Source: Lathyrus oleraceus (taxonomy: Eukaryota > Streptophyta > Magnoliopsida > Fabales > Fabaceae). From it: 64,000 nucleotides of DNA. This document shows positions 1 through 12,034 of this stretch, one piece after another. The stretch lies in assembly GCF_024323335.1 (NCBI RefSeq), contig NC_066583.1:15714665-15778664 (forward strand). The letters are read 5' to 3'. Both the position numbers and the translations under genes were made by a program. Under the pieces are notes generated by a model. It saw only the letters and a program-made list of their open reading frames with translations. It did no database searches and was not told the DNA's origin. Within the stretch, counting starts at the first letter, position 1. The number at the start of each line of letters is the position of its first letter.

Positions 1-614
1 GCAGATGTTTTCCCCGGTTGTGGGAGCGGTTGTTCGGGTTGTGTTGCATAGAGTGGGGGTTGTGTGAAGCTGCAGCAGGGTATCTAGGCCTTGCTTGACG
101 ATGGTGTCCTTCAAGCTGAAGACCTATCTGCCCAAAGGTCTGTTGAAGGGGTTGTTGAAGGGGTTGTTGAGAATGCAGATGTTGATCCTCTCTTTCCTGA
201 AGATGCTGAAGAATTTATGAATGTTGTTCCTGCTGATTTTGTAATTCCCAGTGATGTAATCAATTTCTCTGATGCTGTTGCTGATATTCCAAACATTGTG
301 CTTGACTCTGATGTACTTGTTGAACTTGATTCCGATGTTTCGGATGTTTGTGTTTCAATGAACAAGATTTCCGAGTATGACTGTGACGTTGCCACTATCA
401 TAGTTTTCTACCCAACCGCTCAGATCAGTGTGCTAGTAGCGCAACCGGTACCGCCAGTGCGACCGCATCAATCCACTATGAACATCATGACCCCTGGTCC
501 TTTACCTTTCACCAGCGAAAGCGCCATTCCTTGGCATTACGGGGGGAGTGTATACACGCATGATCATGGAGTGGAGCAGAGTCTGAACCTGGAGTTGAGG
601 TAAAAGATCCCGCA
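1..614 (+). pseudogene. Element A gag, C-terminal part
   Basis: An open frame from about 91 to 603 encodes an acidic, D/E/V-rich stretch followed by a proline-rich stretch and the motif SAIPWHYGG just before the protease region. An aromatic/Trp motif at the gag-protease border is usual in Tat elements. The frame ends at 601-603, but the next frame continues the same kind of protein from before 600, so a one-base-type frameshift lies around 570-605. The N-terminal capsid part lies to the left of the window. The upstream bases 1-90 are not open in this frame. Confidence 0.7.
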
Positions 615-1856
615 GTGGACAATGTTGGTGGAAGCGGGCGATTCACCAGAAGTGGTAAACTGTTTTCACCACCGGTTATCCAACCTGATAGTGCTGATGT
701 CGCGGCAAAGGCCAAAGGCAAGCAAGTTGTGAATGAGGGTACCTCTGTACCACAGGCTGGTTCTGATCCTGCTTTTGTGAAAGATACAGATGAGCTTTTA
801 AGAATCATAAGGAAAAGCGACTACAAGGTAGTCGATCAGTTGATTCAGACGCCGTCCAAGATATCTATTCTCTCACTTCTGCTGTGTTCGGAGGCACACA
901 AGGAGGCACTTATGAAGGTTCTTAATGTTGCATATGTGCCTCAGGATATCTCAGTAAACCAACTAGAAGGGATCGTTGCAAATGTTCATGCAAGCAACGG
1001 GTTGGGTTTTATTGATTCTGATTTGACGCCAGCTGGACGCGATCATAACAAGGCTTTGCACATTTCGATGGAATGCAAAGACACTGTGCTATCCCATGTT
1101 CTGGTGGATACAGGTTCCTCTCTCAATGTGCTACCCAAGAGAGCCCTGTCAAGGTTAGATGTAGAAGGTTTGATCTTGAAGCCTTCCGATCTTGTGGTGA
1201 GAGCCTTCGATGGTTCTAAGAGGTCGGTGTTCGGAGAGGTAGAATTGTCAATTCAGATTGGATCGCAAACCTTCAACATCGTCTTATATGTGATGGACAT
1301 CATTCCTTCGTATAGCTGCTTGCTGGGTCGTCCTTGGATCCATAATGCTAGGGCAGTCTCCTCGACCTTGCATCAGAAGATCAAGTTCCCGACCAACGGA
1401 AGAATTATCGCTGTCTGTGGTGAGGAGGATATTCTAGTCAGTCACCTGTCTACATTCAAGTATGTAGAGGTAGAAGGTGAGATTCATGAGACCCTGTGTC
1501 AGGCCTTTGAGGCAGTTCAAGTCAAGGACGCAGTTCCAGTAGAAGAGGTTAAAGCAGGTGCCTCTATTTCGTCCTTTAAGCAGGCACATGCCTTGGTAAA
1601 TTCAAGTGTTACTCCCGGTTGGGGACGTCTGTTGGATTTACCTATTAAGGAAGACAAGTTTGGGATTGGGTATCAGACAACATTGACTTCTACAACTTCA
1701 ACGCCTCAGACTCGTCAGGGGCCGATTACTTTCTCCAGCGCTGGTATCATTCAGTATGGCCAGATCTCTGCAATCAACAAAGAAGATGAGGATAGTGATT
1801 GCGACATTGACAACTGGGTGCGTCCAAGGGTCCCGGGTGAAGTCCTCCGCAATTGA
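615..1856 (+). pseudogene. Element A gag-protease segment with aspartic protease
   Basis: The aspartic protease matures the Gag-Pol polyprotein inside the virus-like particle. The catalytic motif VDTGSS lies at residues 164-169 counted from 615 (D codon at 1107). A later hydrophobic flap and the segment SCLLGRPWIH, typical of the C-terminal part of plant gypsy proteases, follow. After the protease comes a tail with KFGIGYQ that element B also keeps. The frame stops with TGA at 1854-1856, but the same frame continues for 13 more codons to a TAA at 1894-1896, matching the end of the B copy, so the TGA looks like a premature stop. Confidence 0.85.
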
Positions 1857-1896
1857 TCTTCTGAAGAGATTATCCAAGTCACTCTTCTTGAAGAGT

Positions 1897-2140
1897 AATT
1901 TTCTTTGTTTATTCATGCATATCCAAGTCTTACGTTCCGCCCAGGGCGTAATGACTCATTGTAGGGCTCATCTATGTAGATACCTGCATTTTTTATCATA
2001 AATAAAGGACGTCTTTTTGCATTCAAATATTTTGTTCATTGTCTTTCAATTTTTGCAGTTTTCAAAAATCAAAAAAATATTTGGCAATATTTTGTTTTCA
2101 CTTTTTATTCACACTCATAAGCACATACCATCACTCATGT
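1897..2140 (+). other. Element A spacer between protease and RT, possible Ogre-type intron
   Basis: AT-rich, non-coding in the polyprotein frame. Ogre elements are known for an intron between the protease and RT regions. Consistent with that, a GTAAT donor-like site overlaps the end of the protease frame (GAAGAGTAAT near 1890) and a pyrimidine-rich tract ending in TTTTTGCAG precedes 2060. A second acceptor-like CATGTAG lies at about 2136, just before the conserved RT leader. Element B has the same landmarks at 18936, 19115 and 19213. Which sites are used cannot be decided from sequence alone. Confidence 0.5.
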
Positions 2141-3215
2141 AGATGCACGTCACCGGATCCTATTGATAACAGTTCTGCTATGGCTCACTTCGACTTTGAA
2201 AATCCAATCTTTCAAGCTGAAGAAGAGGGTGATGAAGACTGTGAACTCCCTGAAGAACTTGCCAGGTTGTTAAAATAGGAGGAAAGGGTCATTCAACCGC
2301 ATCAAGAGTCCATTGAAGTGATTAATCTTGGCACCGAGGACGTTAAGAGTGAAATCAAGATAGGGGCTGCTTTGGAAGATAATGTGAAGAAGGGGCAGAT
2401 CGATTTGCTGCAAGAGTATGTTGACATCTTCGCCTGGTCTTATCAGGACATGCCAGGGCTTGACACAGACATTGTGGTACACCGTTTGCCTCTCAAAGAG
2501 GATTGTCCTCCGGTCAAGCAGAAGCTCAGAAGAACAAGACCAGAGATGGATGTCAAGATAAAGGAAGAAGTGCAAAAACAGTTGGATGCAGGGTTTCTAG
2601 CGGTTACAAATTATCCGCCATGGGTTGCAAATATCGTTCCAGTACCTAAGAAGGATGGAAAGGTACAAATGTATGTTGACTACCGGGATCTGAATAGAGC
2701 TAGTCCTAAAGATGATTTCCCATTACCTCACATCGACGGTTTGGTGGATAACACGGCTCAGTTCTCGGTATTCTCCTTCATGGATGGCTTTTCTGGCTAT
2801 AACCAAATTAAGATGGCACCAGAAGACATGGAGAAGACAACTTTCATAACCCCATGGGGCACCTTCTTCTACAAGGTGATGCCGTTTGGTCTGAAAAATG
2901 CTGGGGCAATATATCAACGAGCTATGGTAACTCTTTTCCATGATATGATTCATCATGAAATCGAGGTTTATGTTGATGATATGATTTCCAAATATCAAAC
3001 GGAAGAAGAACATTTGGTGAATTTGCAGAAACTGTTTGAGCGTTTGAGGAAATTCAAGCTGAGGCTTAATCCGAACAAGTGTACTTTCGGGGTGAGATCT
3101 AGAAAACTACTGGGTTTTATTGTTAGTGAAAAAGGGATTAAGGTGGATCCGGCCAAAGTAAAAGCGATACAAGAAATGCCTGAGCCAAAAACAGAAAAAA
3201 CAAGTCTGTGGTTTC
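2141..3215 (+). pseudogene. Element A reverse transcriptase
   Basis: Gypsy-type RT, which copies the element RNA into DNA. An acidic leader (EEEGDEDCELPEELARLLK) runs to an in-frame TAG at 2276-2278. The domain then follows: VDYRDLNRASPKDDFPLP (fingers/palm), FSFMDGFSGYNQI with a catalytic Asp, PFGLKNAGA, and YVDD at 2969-2980 with the other two Asp residues. The catalytic motifs are therefore intact. The frame breaks near 3200-3225, where a GFLGRLNYI-type junction seen in B is out of frame here. One stop plus one frameshift make the copy non-coding as a whole. Confidence 0.9.
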
Positions 3216-3767
3216 TTAGGGAGGTTGAATTACATTGCAAGGTTCATCTCTCACCTAACAGCCACGTGTGAGCCAATATTCAAATTGTTAAGAAAAGATC
3301 AGGCTATCAGGTGGAATGATGATTGCCAGAGGGCTTTCGAAAAGATAAAAGAGTATTTGCATAATCCTCCTATCCTTATGCCTCCAGTCCCAGGGAGACC
3401 GCTGATTATGTATTTGACAGTACTTGATAATTCCATGGGTTGTGTTCTCGGTCAACATGACGAGACAGGTAGGAAAGCGCATGCCATCTACTACCTGAGT
3501 AAAAAATTCACAGATTGCGAGTCGAGATACTCAATGCTTGAAAAGACATGTTGTGCACTTGCATGGGCTGCTAAGCGATTGAGACAATACATGTTGAGTC
3601 ACACAACCTTACTGATCTCCAAGTTGGATCCAGTCAAGTATATATTTGAGAAGCCAACTCTCACCGGAAGGGTTGCTCGTTGGCAAATGGTACTGACAGA
3701 GTACGACATCCAGTATACATCCCAGAAAGCCATCAAAGGGAGTATTCTGTCAGACTATCTTGCTTAG
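3216..3767 (+). pseudogene. Element A vestigial gypsy-type RNase H (connection-like domain)
   Basis: The segment after RT carries SMGCVLGQHDETGRKAHAI and KFTDCESRYSMLEKTCCALA, the usual signature of the first RNase H region in Tat elements. In this clade it is known to have lost its catalytic role, with an acquired archaeal-type RNase H acting downstream; the acidic residues expected for an active gypsy RNase H are not obvious here. The frame ends with TAG at 3765-3767, where the B copy reads through at the equivalent ARQPIED position. Confidence 0.82.
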
Positions 3768-4358
3768 CAGCCGATTGACGATTATGAGCCGATGAAGTTT
3801 GATTTTCCGGATGAAGACATCATGTTCCTCAAGATGAAAGACTATGAAGAGCCAGTTGTTGAGGAGGGGCCTGATCCAGATGTAAAGTGGACTTTAACGT
3901 TTGATGGGGTCGTCAATGCCAAAGGAAGTGGAATTGGTGCTGTCATTACTACTTCGAAAGGTGCCCACATGCCTTTCACTGCTCGTTTGACTTTCGAGTG
4001 CACCAATAATGAAGCTGAGTATGAGGCCTGTATCTTGGGTATTGAGCAAGCCATTGATTTAAGAATCAAGACTCTGGACATCTTCGGAGATTCAACTCTA
4101 GTGATCAATCAAGTGAATGGTGATTGGAATACTCTCCAGCCTAATCTGGTCTCCTACAGAGATTACACGAGAAGACTGTTGACTTTCTTCACAACAGTAA
4201 AGTTGTGTGATATACCTCGTGATGAGAACCAGATGGCAAACGCTCTTTCTACTCTATCATCCATGATCAAGGTGATTCAGTGGAACCATGTTCCTAGGAT
4301 CGATGTTATGCGCCTCGATAGGGCCGCATATGTGTTTGCTGCTGGAACTGGTAGTTGA
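3768..4358 (+). pseudogene. Element A archaeal-type RNase H (aRNH)
   Basis: This second RNase H removes RNA from the RNA-DNA hybrid during reverse transcription. The acidic residues can be seen in TFDGVVN (Asp at 3903-3905), NNEAEYEA (Glu) and FGDSTLVINQ (Asp), followed by DENQMANALS near the C-terminus. All catalytic positions look present. The frame ends by frameshift near 4340: the following protein continues in another frame with VVDDKPWYHDI. Having this domain between RNase H1 and integrase is what places A in the Tat clade. Confidence 0.88.
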
Positions 4359-5618
4359 TGACAAGCCCTGGTATCACGACATCAAGTGCTTTCTGAAGAA
4401 TCAAGAGTACCCTGCAGGGGCATCCAACAATGATAGAAAGACTTTGAGAAAATTGGCAGGTAGTTTCTTCTTGAACAAAGACGATGTGATGTATAAGAGG
4501 AACTTCGACATGGTTTTGCTCAGATGCGTGGATAGACACAAAGTCACATGTTAATGCAGGAAGTTCATGAAGGCTCCTTCAGTATTCATGCCGGCGGACA
4601 TGCAATGGCTAAGAAATTGTTGAGAGTGGGTTATTACTGGATGACCATGGAATTTGATTGTTTAAAATATGCTCGGAAGTGTCATAAATGCCAGATTTAT
4701 GCTGATAAGGTGCATGTGCCGCCAAATCCTCTGAATGTGATGTCTTCGTCGTGGTTGTTTGCTATGTGGGGCATTGATATGATTGGAAAGATTGAGCCGA
4801 CTGCTTCCAATGGGAATCGCTTCATCCTTGTTTCCATCGACTATTTCACCAAGTGGGTCGAAGCAACGTCATTTGCGAAGGTCACCAGACATGTGGTTGC
4901 CCGATTCATCAAGAAAGAAATCATTTGTCGTTATGGGATTCCCAAAAGAATCATTACTGATAATGGTTCTAATCTCAATAACAAAATGATGAAGGAGTTG
5001 TGCAAGAACTTCAACATTTAACATCACAATTCTTCCCCTTATCGTCCTAAGATGAACGGTGTTGTTGAGGCAGCAAATAAGAACATAAAGAAGATTGTGC
5101 AGAAGATGGTCGTTACGTACAGGGATTGACATGAGATGCTACCCTTCGCCTTGCATGGGTACCGTACTTCAGTACGTACGTCGACCGGGGCAACCCCTTA
5201 CTCCCTTGTGTATGGTATGGAAGCAGTCCTACCTATTGAAGTGGAGATTCCTTCTCTAAGAGTCCTGCTGGATGTCAAGTTAGACGAAGCTGAATGGATT
5301 CAGACAAGGTTCAATGAGTTGAGCCTTATCGAAGAGAAGCGGATGGAAGCCATTTGTCATGGGCAGTTGTATCAAAGTCGGATGAAGAGAGCCTTTGATC
5401 AGAAAGTGCGGCCTCGTTACTTCCAAGTCAGAGATTTAGTGTTGAAAAGGATCCTTCCTCCTCAGACAGATCACAGGGGCAAGTGGACTCCTAACTATGA
5501 TGGACCATATATTGTCACCAAGATTTTTGATGGTGGAGCCTTAATGCTTGCAACTATGGATGGTGAAGACTTCACTTCCCCTGTGAACTCAGACGCAGAT
5601 AAAAAATACTTCGCATAA
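4340..5618 (+). pseudogene. Element A integrase
   Basis: The integrase inserts the cDNA into the genome. The N-terminal zinc-binding region shows IHAGGHAMAKKLL and later CHKCQ. The catalytic core has WGIDMIG (first Asp), ITDNGSN (second Asp) and GVVEAANK (Glu). The C-terminal part from 5136 includes HGYRTSVRTSTGATPYSLVY and the GKWTPNYDGPYIV segment near the end. Breaks: a frame change near 4548, a TAA at 5019-5021 inside the core, and a TGA at 5127-5129. The protein ends at 5616-5618. The catalytic triad is present but spans the stop at 5021. Confidence 0.88.
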
Positions 5619-6469
5619 AATAGACCCGCTGGACAACAAAAAGAACAGTCCAGGCAAAAAATGGGCATCTCGGCGAACCAAGAAAATGAAAAAAGGTTCG
5701 GGCAAAAGTTAGGGATTAAAAATGAAAAAATTGTACATCCGGTAAGTTGAAAATCTGAAAAAGGCAACTTAGGCAAAAATGGGTATCCCGGTGGATTGAA
5801 GACCCGAAAGGGCGATCCAAGCAAAAGTTAGGGATTAAGCGAATGACTGCGTTCTGAGTAGTTCTGAATCTCATCTCGTGTCGATAACTGGAAACTTTCG
5901 AAGGATAGGAAACAATCCAATCACCTTTTTCAGAAAGCTGATCATCTGGAGGATCTTGAAGACGAGCGGGTCATAGCAGAATTGGAACCCGATAGAAATC
6001 CATTTCACATTACCATTAGATTAATTTCTGTTTTTATCTTTTGTGCAATTACCTCTTTCCAGGGATTGCTTTCTGATTTAAATGCCCATTCAGAGGCCAT
6101 TCAATCAATAAAAATCATTTTATTAAGTATATCTCTGTGTTCATTTTCATTTTACTGTTTTATTTGCAAAAATGACGTCCGAATTTTTGATAAACATTGC
6201 ATCATGAAACATAAGAGCTTTACAGGTACATGCTTAATAAACATTTAAAATTGTTGTAAGTTTTAAGTGCTTTGGATCGTCTATTCAGAACAGGTATACT
6301 CAGGGCATTTCCTTAAGGTTCCCAGCAGATGATCGCGGATGTTTTCTTCAACAGTTGGTATTTGGTATTTTATCCCTACAAAGTTGGTTCAAGCGTTGGA
6401 TTCTTCAATCCCCAGCAGGTTCTCGCTACTGTACTTCCCCAAGCATTTGTTTCAGATTTTACATTCACC

Positions 6470-6568
6470 AGTAGAGTCGACAATGCCAGACTGTATATCC
6501 TGAGTAGAGTCGACAGTGTCAGACTGTATATCCCCAGCGAAGTTGACAGTGCCAAACTGTATCTTCCT
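6470..6568 (+). repeat. 33-bp direct repeat, three copies, in element A 3' UTR
   Basis: Copies start at 6470, 6503 and 6536 with consensus near AGTAGAGTCGACAGTGCCAG followed by ACTGTATATCC. The third copy has drifted (AGCGAAGTTGAC). The spacing is exactly 33 bp, so the run could be read as 11 codons, but there is no sign that it is translated. Confidence 0.8.
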
Positions 6569-7220
6569 AGCATAAGCGGATACTCCTTAGAGTTCGATGC
6601 CAGATCGGTGATCTCGACGCCAGATCTATGGTCTCTTTCCTTGAAGCAGAATATCGGTACTGTATCGATGTTCGCTTCCCCTGCCGAGTTGTCTCTCTCG
6701 CAGATTATGGTTGCCAAAACCACGGCCGTTTTCCTCAACAGCAAGCTTTCAGTGCCATTCTCTCCCCAGTCAGAGTCTCGATATTATTGTCATTGCCAGA
6801 ACACCGCGTGGTTGGTCATTTCCCCACAGAGTTCTTTGTGTTGTGCATCTCAAGCAACATTGCCAGGGTCCAGAAGATTGTGATCATTTCCCCAACAGAA
6901 TTTCTTGCCTCGGCTTGGCATTCTCTCTAACCTAGCATTTTGCATCCCTGCATGTAGAATCATATCGCATTGCATCCTTCCAAATCGCGTAGCATTTCCA
7001 TTTTCATGGAGCATTACGCCATTGAAAAATTCAAACATACGCATGTAAAGCATAAGACATTCTCGGTATCCCAAGTGATAAGCCAAAAGTTGGTTTCCAG
7101 TACTCAGACTGAAGTTTGTTCATGACTTATCCTTATTATTCCCAGCAGGGGTCGTTGGTCCACGCGCCACCTCAATTATAATTTTCCCTATTTCTGCCGA
7201 TACTGACCGGCATGAAAGTT

Positions 7221-7610
7221 TTCCGGTATTCAGACCGAAGTGGCATTCAGGCTAGTTTTCCGGTATTCAGACCGAAGTGGCATTCAGGCCAGTTTTCTGG
7301 TATTCAGACCGAAGTGGCATTCAGGCCAGTTTTCCAATGTTCAGATCGAAGAAGTTTCCGATGTTCAGGTCGATGCAACTTGTAGCATTCAAGCCAGTTT
7401 CCGGTATCCAGGCTGAAGTGGCATTCAGGCCAAATTTTTCGATATTCAGACAGAAGTGGCATTCAGGCCAGTTTTCCGGTATTCATACCGAAGTGGCATT
7501 CAGGCCAATTTTCCGATGTTCAGATAGAAGAAGTTTCCGACGTTCAGGTCGACGCAACTTGTGGCATTCAGGCCAGTTTCCGCGGCATTCAGGCCATGGT
7601 TATTTCTGTG
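7221..7610 (+). repeat. 37-bp tandem array with higher-order structure in element A 3' UTR
   Basis: The basic unit begins CGGTATTCAGACCGAAGTGG and continues CATTCAGGCCAGTTTTC. Copies start near 7224, 7261, 7298 and 7335, a 37-bp period. A longer block containing a variant (GATGTTCAGAT...GTCGACGCAACTTGT) occurs at about 7336 and again at about 7515, giving a higher-order period near 178 bp. The unit is built from the words ATTCAG and GGCC on a repeating GCATTCAGGCC core. Confidence 0.85.
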
Positions 7611-7842
7611 TTACCATTTATTTTGGTATTCAGGCTAACATTCTTTTTTCGATGTTCAGACCGACTCTCGTTGTACCAGACGGATTCTTTGTTCAAGACC
7701 ACCTCTTTGCCGATTCTGACAGGCATCATTACTTCATTTTCTCATTTCAGTGTAAATTTTTAGGCTTTTATTGTATTCAATCCCTTGATACCTCAAAAGT
7801 GCGAAAGCCGTTGCTATCTTCCTTTCGGGTCTCCAGTTGATT

Positions 7843-7855
7843 GAATAGGGACAGC
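7843..7855 (+). other. Element A polypurine tract
   Basis: GAATAGGGACAGC lies directly before the LTR start at 7856. It is the counterpart of GAATAGGGGCAGC before the B 3' LTR. The purine-rich tract primes plus-strand DNA synthesis. Confidence 0.75.
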
Positions 7856-9462
7856 TGTAATACCCCCAAATTTACCCTTTATTTTTCTGGAAGCATGGGA
7901 TTATATTTTACATTTCATTGGCATCATACTAGGTCATACTCATTGCATACTGCATTAGTGACATGGAAATCAGGGTTTGATTGATCACTCCTTAACAGAA
8001 GGAGCCCATACAAAGCAAGATTGAGAATTGGACTTCATTCTCTATGTATACAAGTCTCAAGGGTCTCAGGTGGCTCCAGGTATCTTATTATGGTCTTCAG
8101 TTCATCAGTGAAGGATCCAGAGCTATCGGAGTGTTCATCTGAATTTAATCAAGAAATTAGGGTTTCATGGCTACTTGCAACAGGAAATGTTTGGTTGGAA
8201 GTAGAGGGGCTCATCCATGTCATGATTGGAGAGGCATCTTGGCCTAGGAAGACTCACAATTATCTCAGAAAGATCCATTGGCAAGCAGTGCAATCAGTTC
8301 CCGATCAATTTTGCCCTAAAAGTAGGGTTTGGTATAAAATCAGTTTATTTCTGATTCTTTGGGTGAAACTCTTTTCCATGGCCCTCCATATGTCCACAAG
8401 GGTCTACATACAAAAAATCAGCTCTTTATCTGAGCTAGAAGTGCTTCAATTGATCAATGGAATCGGGAATCAGACAGTTTGGGAAAAGTCAACTGTAGGG
8501 CCAGAAAAGTCAACTCCTGACCTTTTGAGAGTGGAATCTCAAAATTCATGCCTAGGGGATCCTACATGTGAAATTTTATCAATGTTGGATCTTGGATTCA
8601 TCATTTAATCAGGAATTGGAAAAATTACTTAATTTGGAAATAGTTGACTTTCTATTTAGGGCAAGTTTTCATGATTGTTGCACTCACTTTAAGCCCATTT
8701 TCCATCAAGATAAAAGCTCCATTTGAAAATTTCTCAACATGAAAGTTGTTCCTCTTGTTCCAAGCTTTCTAGAGATATAAAGTTTACTTCATTTGGATTA
8801 AAATTGAGAAAGTTATGCTTAGTCAAAGTGAGACATTTTTTTAGGACACTTAGAAAATTTTCTAAGTCCAAAATCTTCAAAGTTTGTCAAGACTTCTTGG
8901 CCATTTTACTTGCACTTCAAGACATCAAAGGAAAATGTTTTTTTCACAACAATTGTACCTTGCCATGTCCTCTTTCACATCCTTTTGGAATCATCTCATT
9001 TGGATCCATGGTTTGAGAGATACATTCACCTAAAGTGGGCATCATGACATGACTTTCTAGGCAGATTTTAGGCCAAACTGGCCCAGCCAGTTCTGCATGA
9101 TGAAACCTGAACTTGAGGCCCATTTTTCACCTTCTTCCATGCATCATTTTAACTTGTGCTCAACATGAAAGTTTATAAGCTCCATGATATCTTGCTACTG
9201 TTTGCATTATTTCTCCAATTGGTGACTTGAGCATCAAGTTACATGGCCATAAAGTCACCATCTTGGACTATTTTCTTACTTGCCAAGCCATGCATAAAAA
9301 TCAGCACACGTTTTTTCCTCATGTGGCCATGCTTTGGATATTTAATCACTTAAGTTTGGCCCAAAATAACAATATTTCACATGCCCTAATACACCTCACT
9401 TCACACTTTTATTCTCATGGATAAATCAATTATTTAAAAGCCCATGAAGCATGTGACCTACC

Positions 9463-9470
9463 TATTTAAA
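9463..9470 (+). promoter_or_regulatory. Possible TATA box in element A LTR
   Basis: TATTTAAA lies about 1.6 kb into the LTR, followed by a short ACCCTAAACC stretch. The position is similar to the clearer TATAAATA boxes in B and TATATATAA in H. Weak match; inferred by analogy. Confidence 0.35.
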
Positions 9471-11334
9471 AGCATGAAACCCTAAACCTAAGAGGAGGCA
9501 TTGGAATTTCGTGGCAAGGAGGCAAAGCTTCATCACATATCAGATTCCATTCCACTTCTATTAGGTAATCATCTCTTCCATGACCATGACTTAATTATTA
9601 TGCTTATCATCATCATCATGTTTTCTATGCTTGCTTACCATGCCAATCATATGCTTGTGTTAATGCTATTGATTTGTGTTGCTGAATTTTTTGCCTTTGC
9701 CATGTCCATGTTGACCTCTTGTGGTCAACTTTTCTCCATGATTAGGCCATTATTTTTACTAAAACAAGTCACCATGATAATCTACACATTTCATACTTGA
9801 ATTTTTGTCTTTATTTCGTGGCATTTGGTGCACTATAGCGCTTGCAATCTTGAGTGGAAGTTTTGAAAAATCCACCGCATGTGTTGCATTTTCGTGTTGC
9901 ATGGCATTAGAGTTTTGTCTTCATGAAGAAGACGATGACGTGGCGCTGCATGGACCCTTGGATCATTCATTTTTGTTTTAATTTGGGTTGTCCAAGTTTT
10001 TTTTGTCTTGTAGTCACTTAAGTGACCTTGACCTATTGATACCATGTTGACATGTTTTTTAAAATAAAATGTTATTTAGTGGTGTCACATGCTGAATTAT
10101 TTGTTTTGGATCTTGGGCCCTGCGTTTTGCTCTTCACACCCTCCATTTGCAGGCCCATTAACACTAACACATGTCCACTTTTATTTTCTTTTTTTAATTC
10201 ACATCTATTTTTCTATTTTGATTTTAATTATTTAAAATATTTTCTTTATCCATAAAATTACCCAAAAATAGTTTTCACTTTTCTTAATGTCTTATTTAAT
10301 TTTATTTAGTTTTTATTTTCGTATGTATTTAACACTAATGTTTTATTTTAATTATTTATTCCAAATGGTTCATTTTAGCATACTTTTTTTTATTGAATTT
10401 ATTTCCCTAACTTAAAATTATTTTTACCTTTTGATTTTTGGGATGAAGGTTGACCACTGTCCCATGGTCAACCTGACCTTTTCTCGGAATTTTATTTCCC
10501 ATTTTCAATTTATTTTGGATTTATTTTTAACCTAGTCTTGTGGATTGACTTTTGTTTTAACCTTTATTTTATTTCAATTAATTTATGAACCAATTTTCAT
10601 TATTTTAAAAATAATTTTGGGGGATGATGATGTCCTGACCCCACCTTAGTTATTTTAATTTTTCATAATTTTCTTGATTAATTTTCTATTTATTTCATAT
10701 TTTTTAAGTTGACTTGAATTTTCAGTTGACTTATTTATGATCGATGTTTGACTTAGGGATTGCTTATGGAAATTGAAGAGATCTTTTGATCCTCCCTTGT
10801 CCATCTCATATGCCATGTATTAAAGGCCTTTTCATCTTGATTCTATTTGGTCCTTACCTCATTTCCCGATTAAATTATTCAGTGATCCTTTGTGTGCATA
10901 GTTTCATATGTCTGATTCATCTGTTATCTCTTGCGCTTATTTCTTTCATCCATGTTCACTATTGCTTGATTATTTAACATGTTCATACTCCCATGAATTG
11001 TTGAATACTCCATTATTTGATTCTTTGATTTGATTACACACTTGTTCACTTATCTGATTTGAATGATAACTGCTGCCTACTTGTATGATGTATGAGGCAT
11101 ATATTCTTATTGTTTGGTTTCCATGGACCATCCCCATTCATAACAAATGTACCCCTTTCCCATGAAGTGTATAATATTTATTCTTTCATTCTCTATTCAT
11201 CTGTTAATACAAGAATTAAAACGAACATCCGATAATCATTTCAAAACAAGATCAAAAGCTCGATCCAACGTCGAGTAATCATTTTCAAAACTTAACAGAA
11301 CCAGCACGTATTCATCCATTCTTTTATAAGTCGA

Positions 11335-11430
11335 TTGCTTCATGCATCGCCATTTCTCTTGTAAGTCGATTGCTTCAGGAATCGCCATCTACCTGTAAGT
11401 CGATTGCCTCAGGCATCGCCATCTACCCTT
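11335..11430 (+). repeat. Short direct repeat (about 35 bp, three copies) in element A LTR
   Basis: AAGTCGATTGCTTCA is followed by an ATCGCCAT(C/T) segment three times, with variants GCATCG, GAATCG and GCATCG. Each copy could form a small hairpin with CGAT and ATCG arms. Confidence 0.6.
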
Positions 11431-11828
11431 ATCCGTGGCTCCTCTCATTGCTCCATCTGTCGACTCTTGTTCCGCTTAGGTAGCACCCATTAGGTAGAAC
11501 CCTTTGTATGATGACATAGGTAGAATTCCCTTATTCTTTGCATGCTAAGATTAGGTAGATGTTCCCATTTGTAAATCCTAACACATAGGTCCATATTGCA
11601 TGACAACTCTAGGGCAGACCTTCCCCCACTTTTAGACCTTCCGTGCGTCTCCGATCTTGTGGCATGTCAATCTGTTCCATTGCAAAGAGGTAACTGCCTA
11701 AGACTCGATTCAGCGAGCTGCGACACCTACTGCTAGGATGTTGAACACATTGCCTACTTTCCTTTGACACAGCTGGTGTCCTCTTTTGTAAGTCCATGTT
11801 CAGATGGCAATCCTTAACCCCTAGTTAG

Positions 11829-11899
11829 TCGAACTACGATAACTCTGATTCTCGTGTTTAGATGAGATACGTAGGGACGAGACACGATGTCTTGCCGAG
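11829..11899 (+). other. Structured R-U5 module, copy m1 (element A)
   Basis: Starts GAACTACG and ends GCCGAG. An outer stem can form between CTACG and CGTAG. The inner hairpin is CTCGT with ATGAG (one G-U pair). The second hairpin pairs CGAGACA with TGTCTTG around the loop CGA (11878-11894, one G-U pair). See the finding on covariation. Confidence 0.6.
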
Positions 11900-12034
11900 T
11901 TTGACTGACGACTAACAACTAATCCTTGCTTGCTTTCGCCCTTGTTGCGATTCTTTTCTCTCGCCCTCGTTGCGATCGAGACCTTCCCTTTCTCTTGCCC
12001 TAGTTGCAATCGAGACCCTTCTTCCCGTAGTTAG

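Larger units (their letters stand above)
5619..7855 (+). other. Element A 3' untranslated region
   Basis: There is 2.2 kb of non-coding sequence between the integrase stop and the LTR. It opens with ACCCGCTGGAC and several GGCAAAAA-type direct repeats, found again after the integrase of element B (21106 on). It contains a 33-bp repeat run (6470-6568), many CCCCAGC(A/G)-type words, and a 37-bp array (7221-7610). Long repeat-bearing 3' UTRs are known in the Tat/Ogre lineage and have been described as a source of satellite DNA. Open frames here are by-products of the repeats. Confidence 0.8.

Noticed and set aside
7221..7610. Possible CRISPR-like array
   Set aside because: Units are adjacent 37-bp tandem repeats without unique spacers, in a plant retrotransposon.
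7277..7840. 187-codon plus-strand frame
   Set aside because: It follows the 37-bp array of the element A 3' UTR; repeated peptides come from the DNA repeat.
8021..8608. 195-codon plus-strand frame in element A LTR
   Set aside because: It lies inside U3 of the LTR, has no recognisable domain and is not supported by a counterpart in related LTRs.
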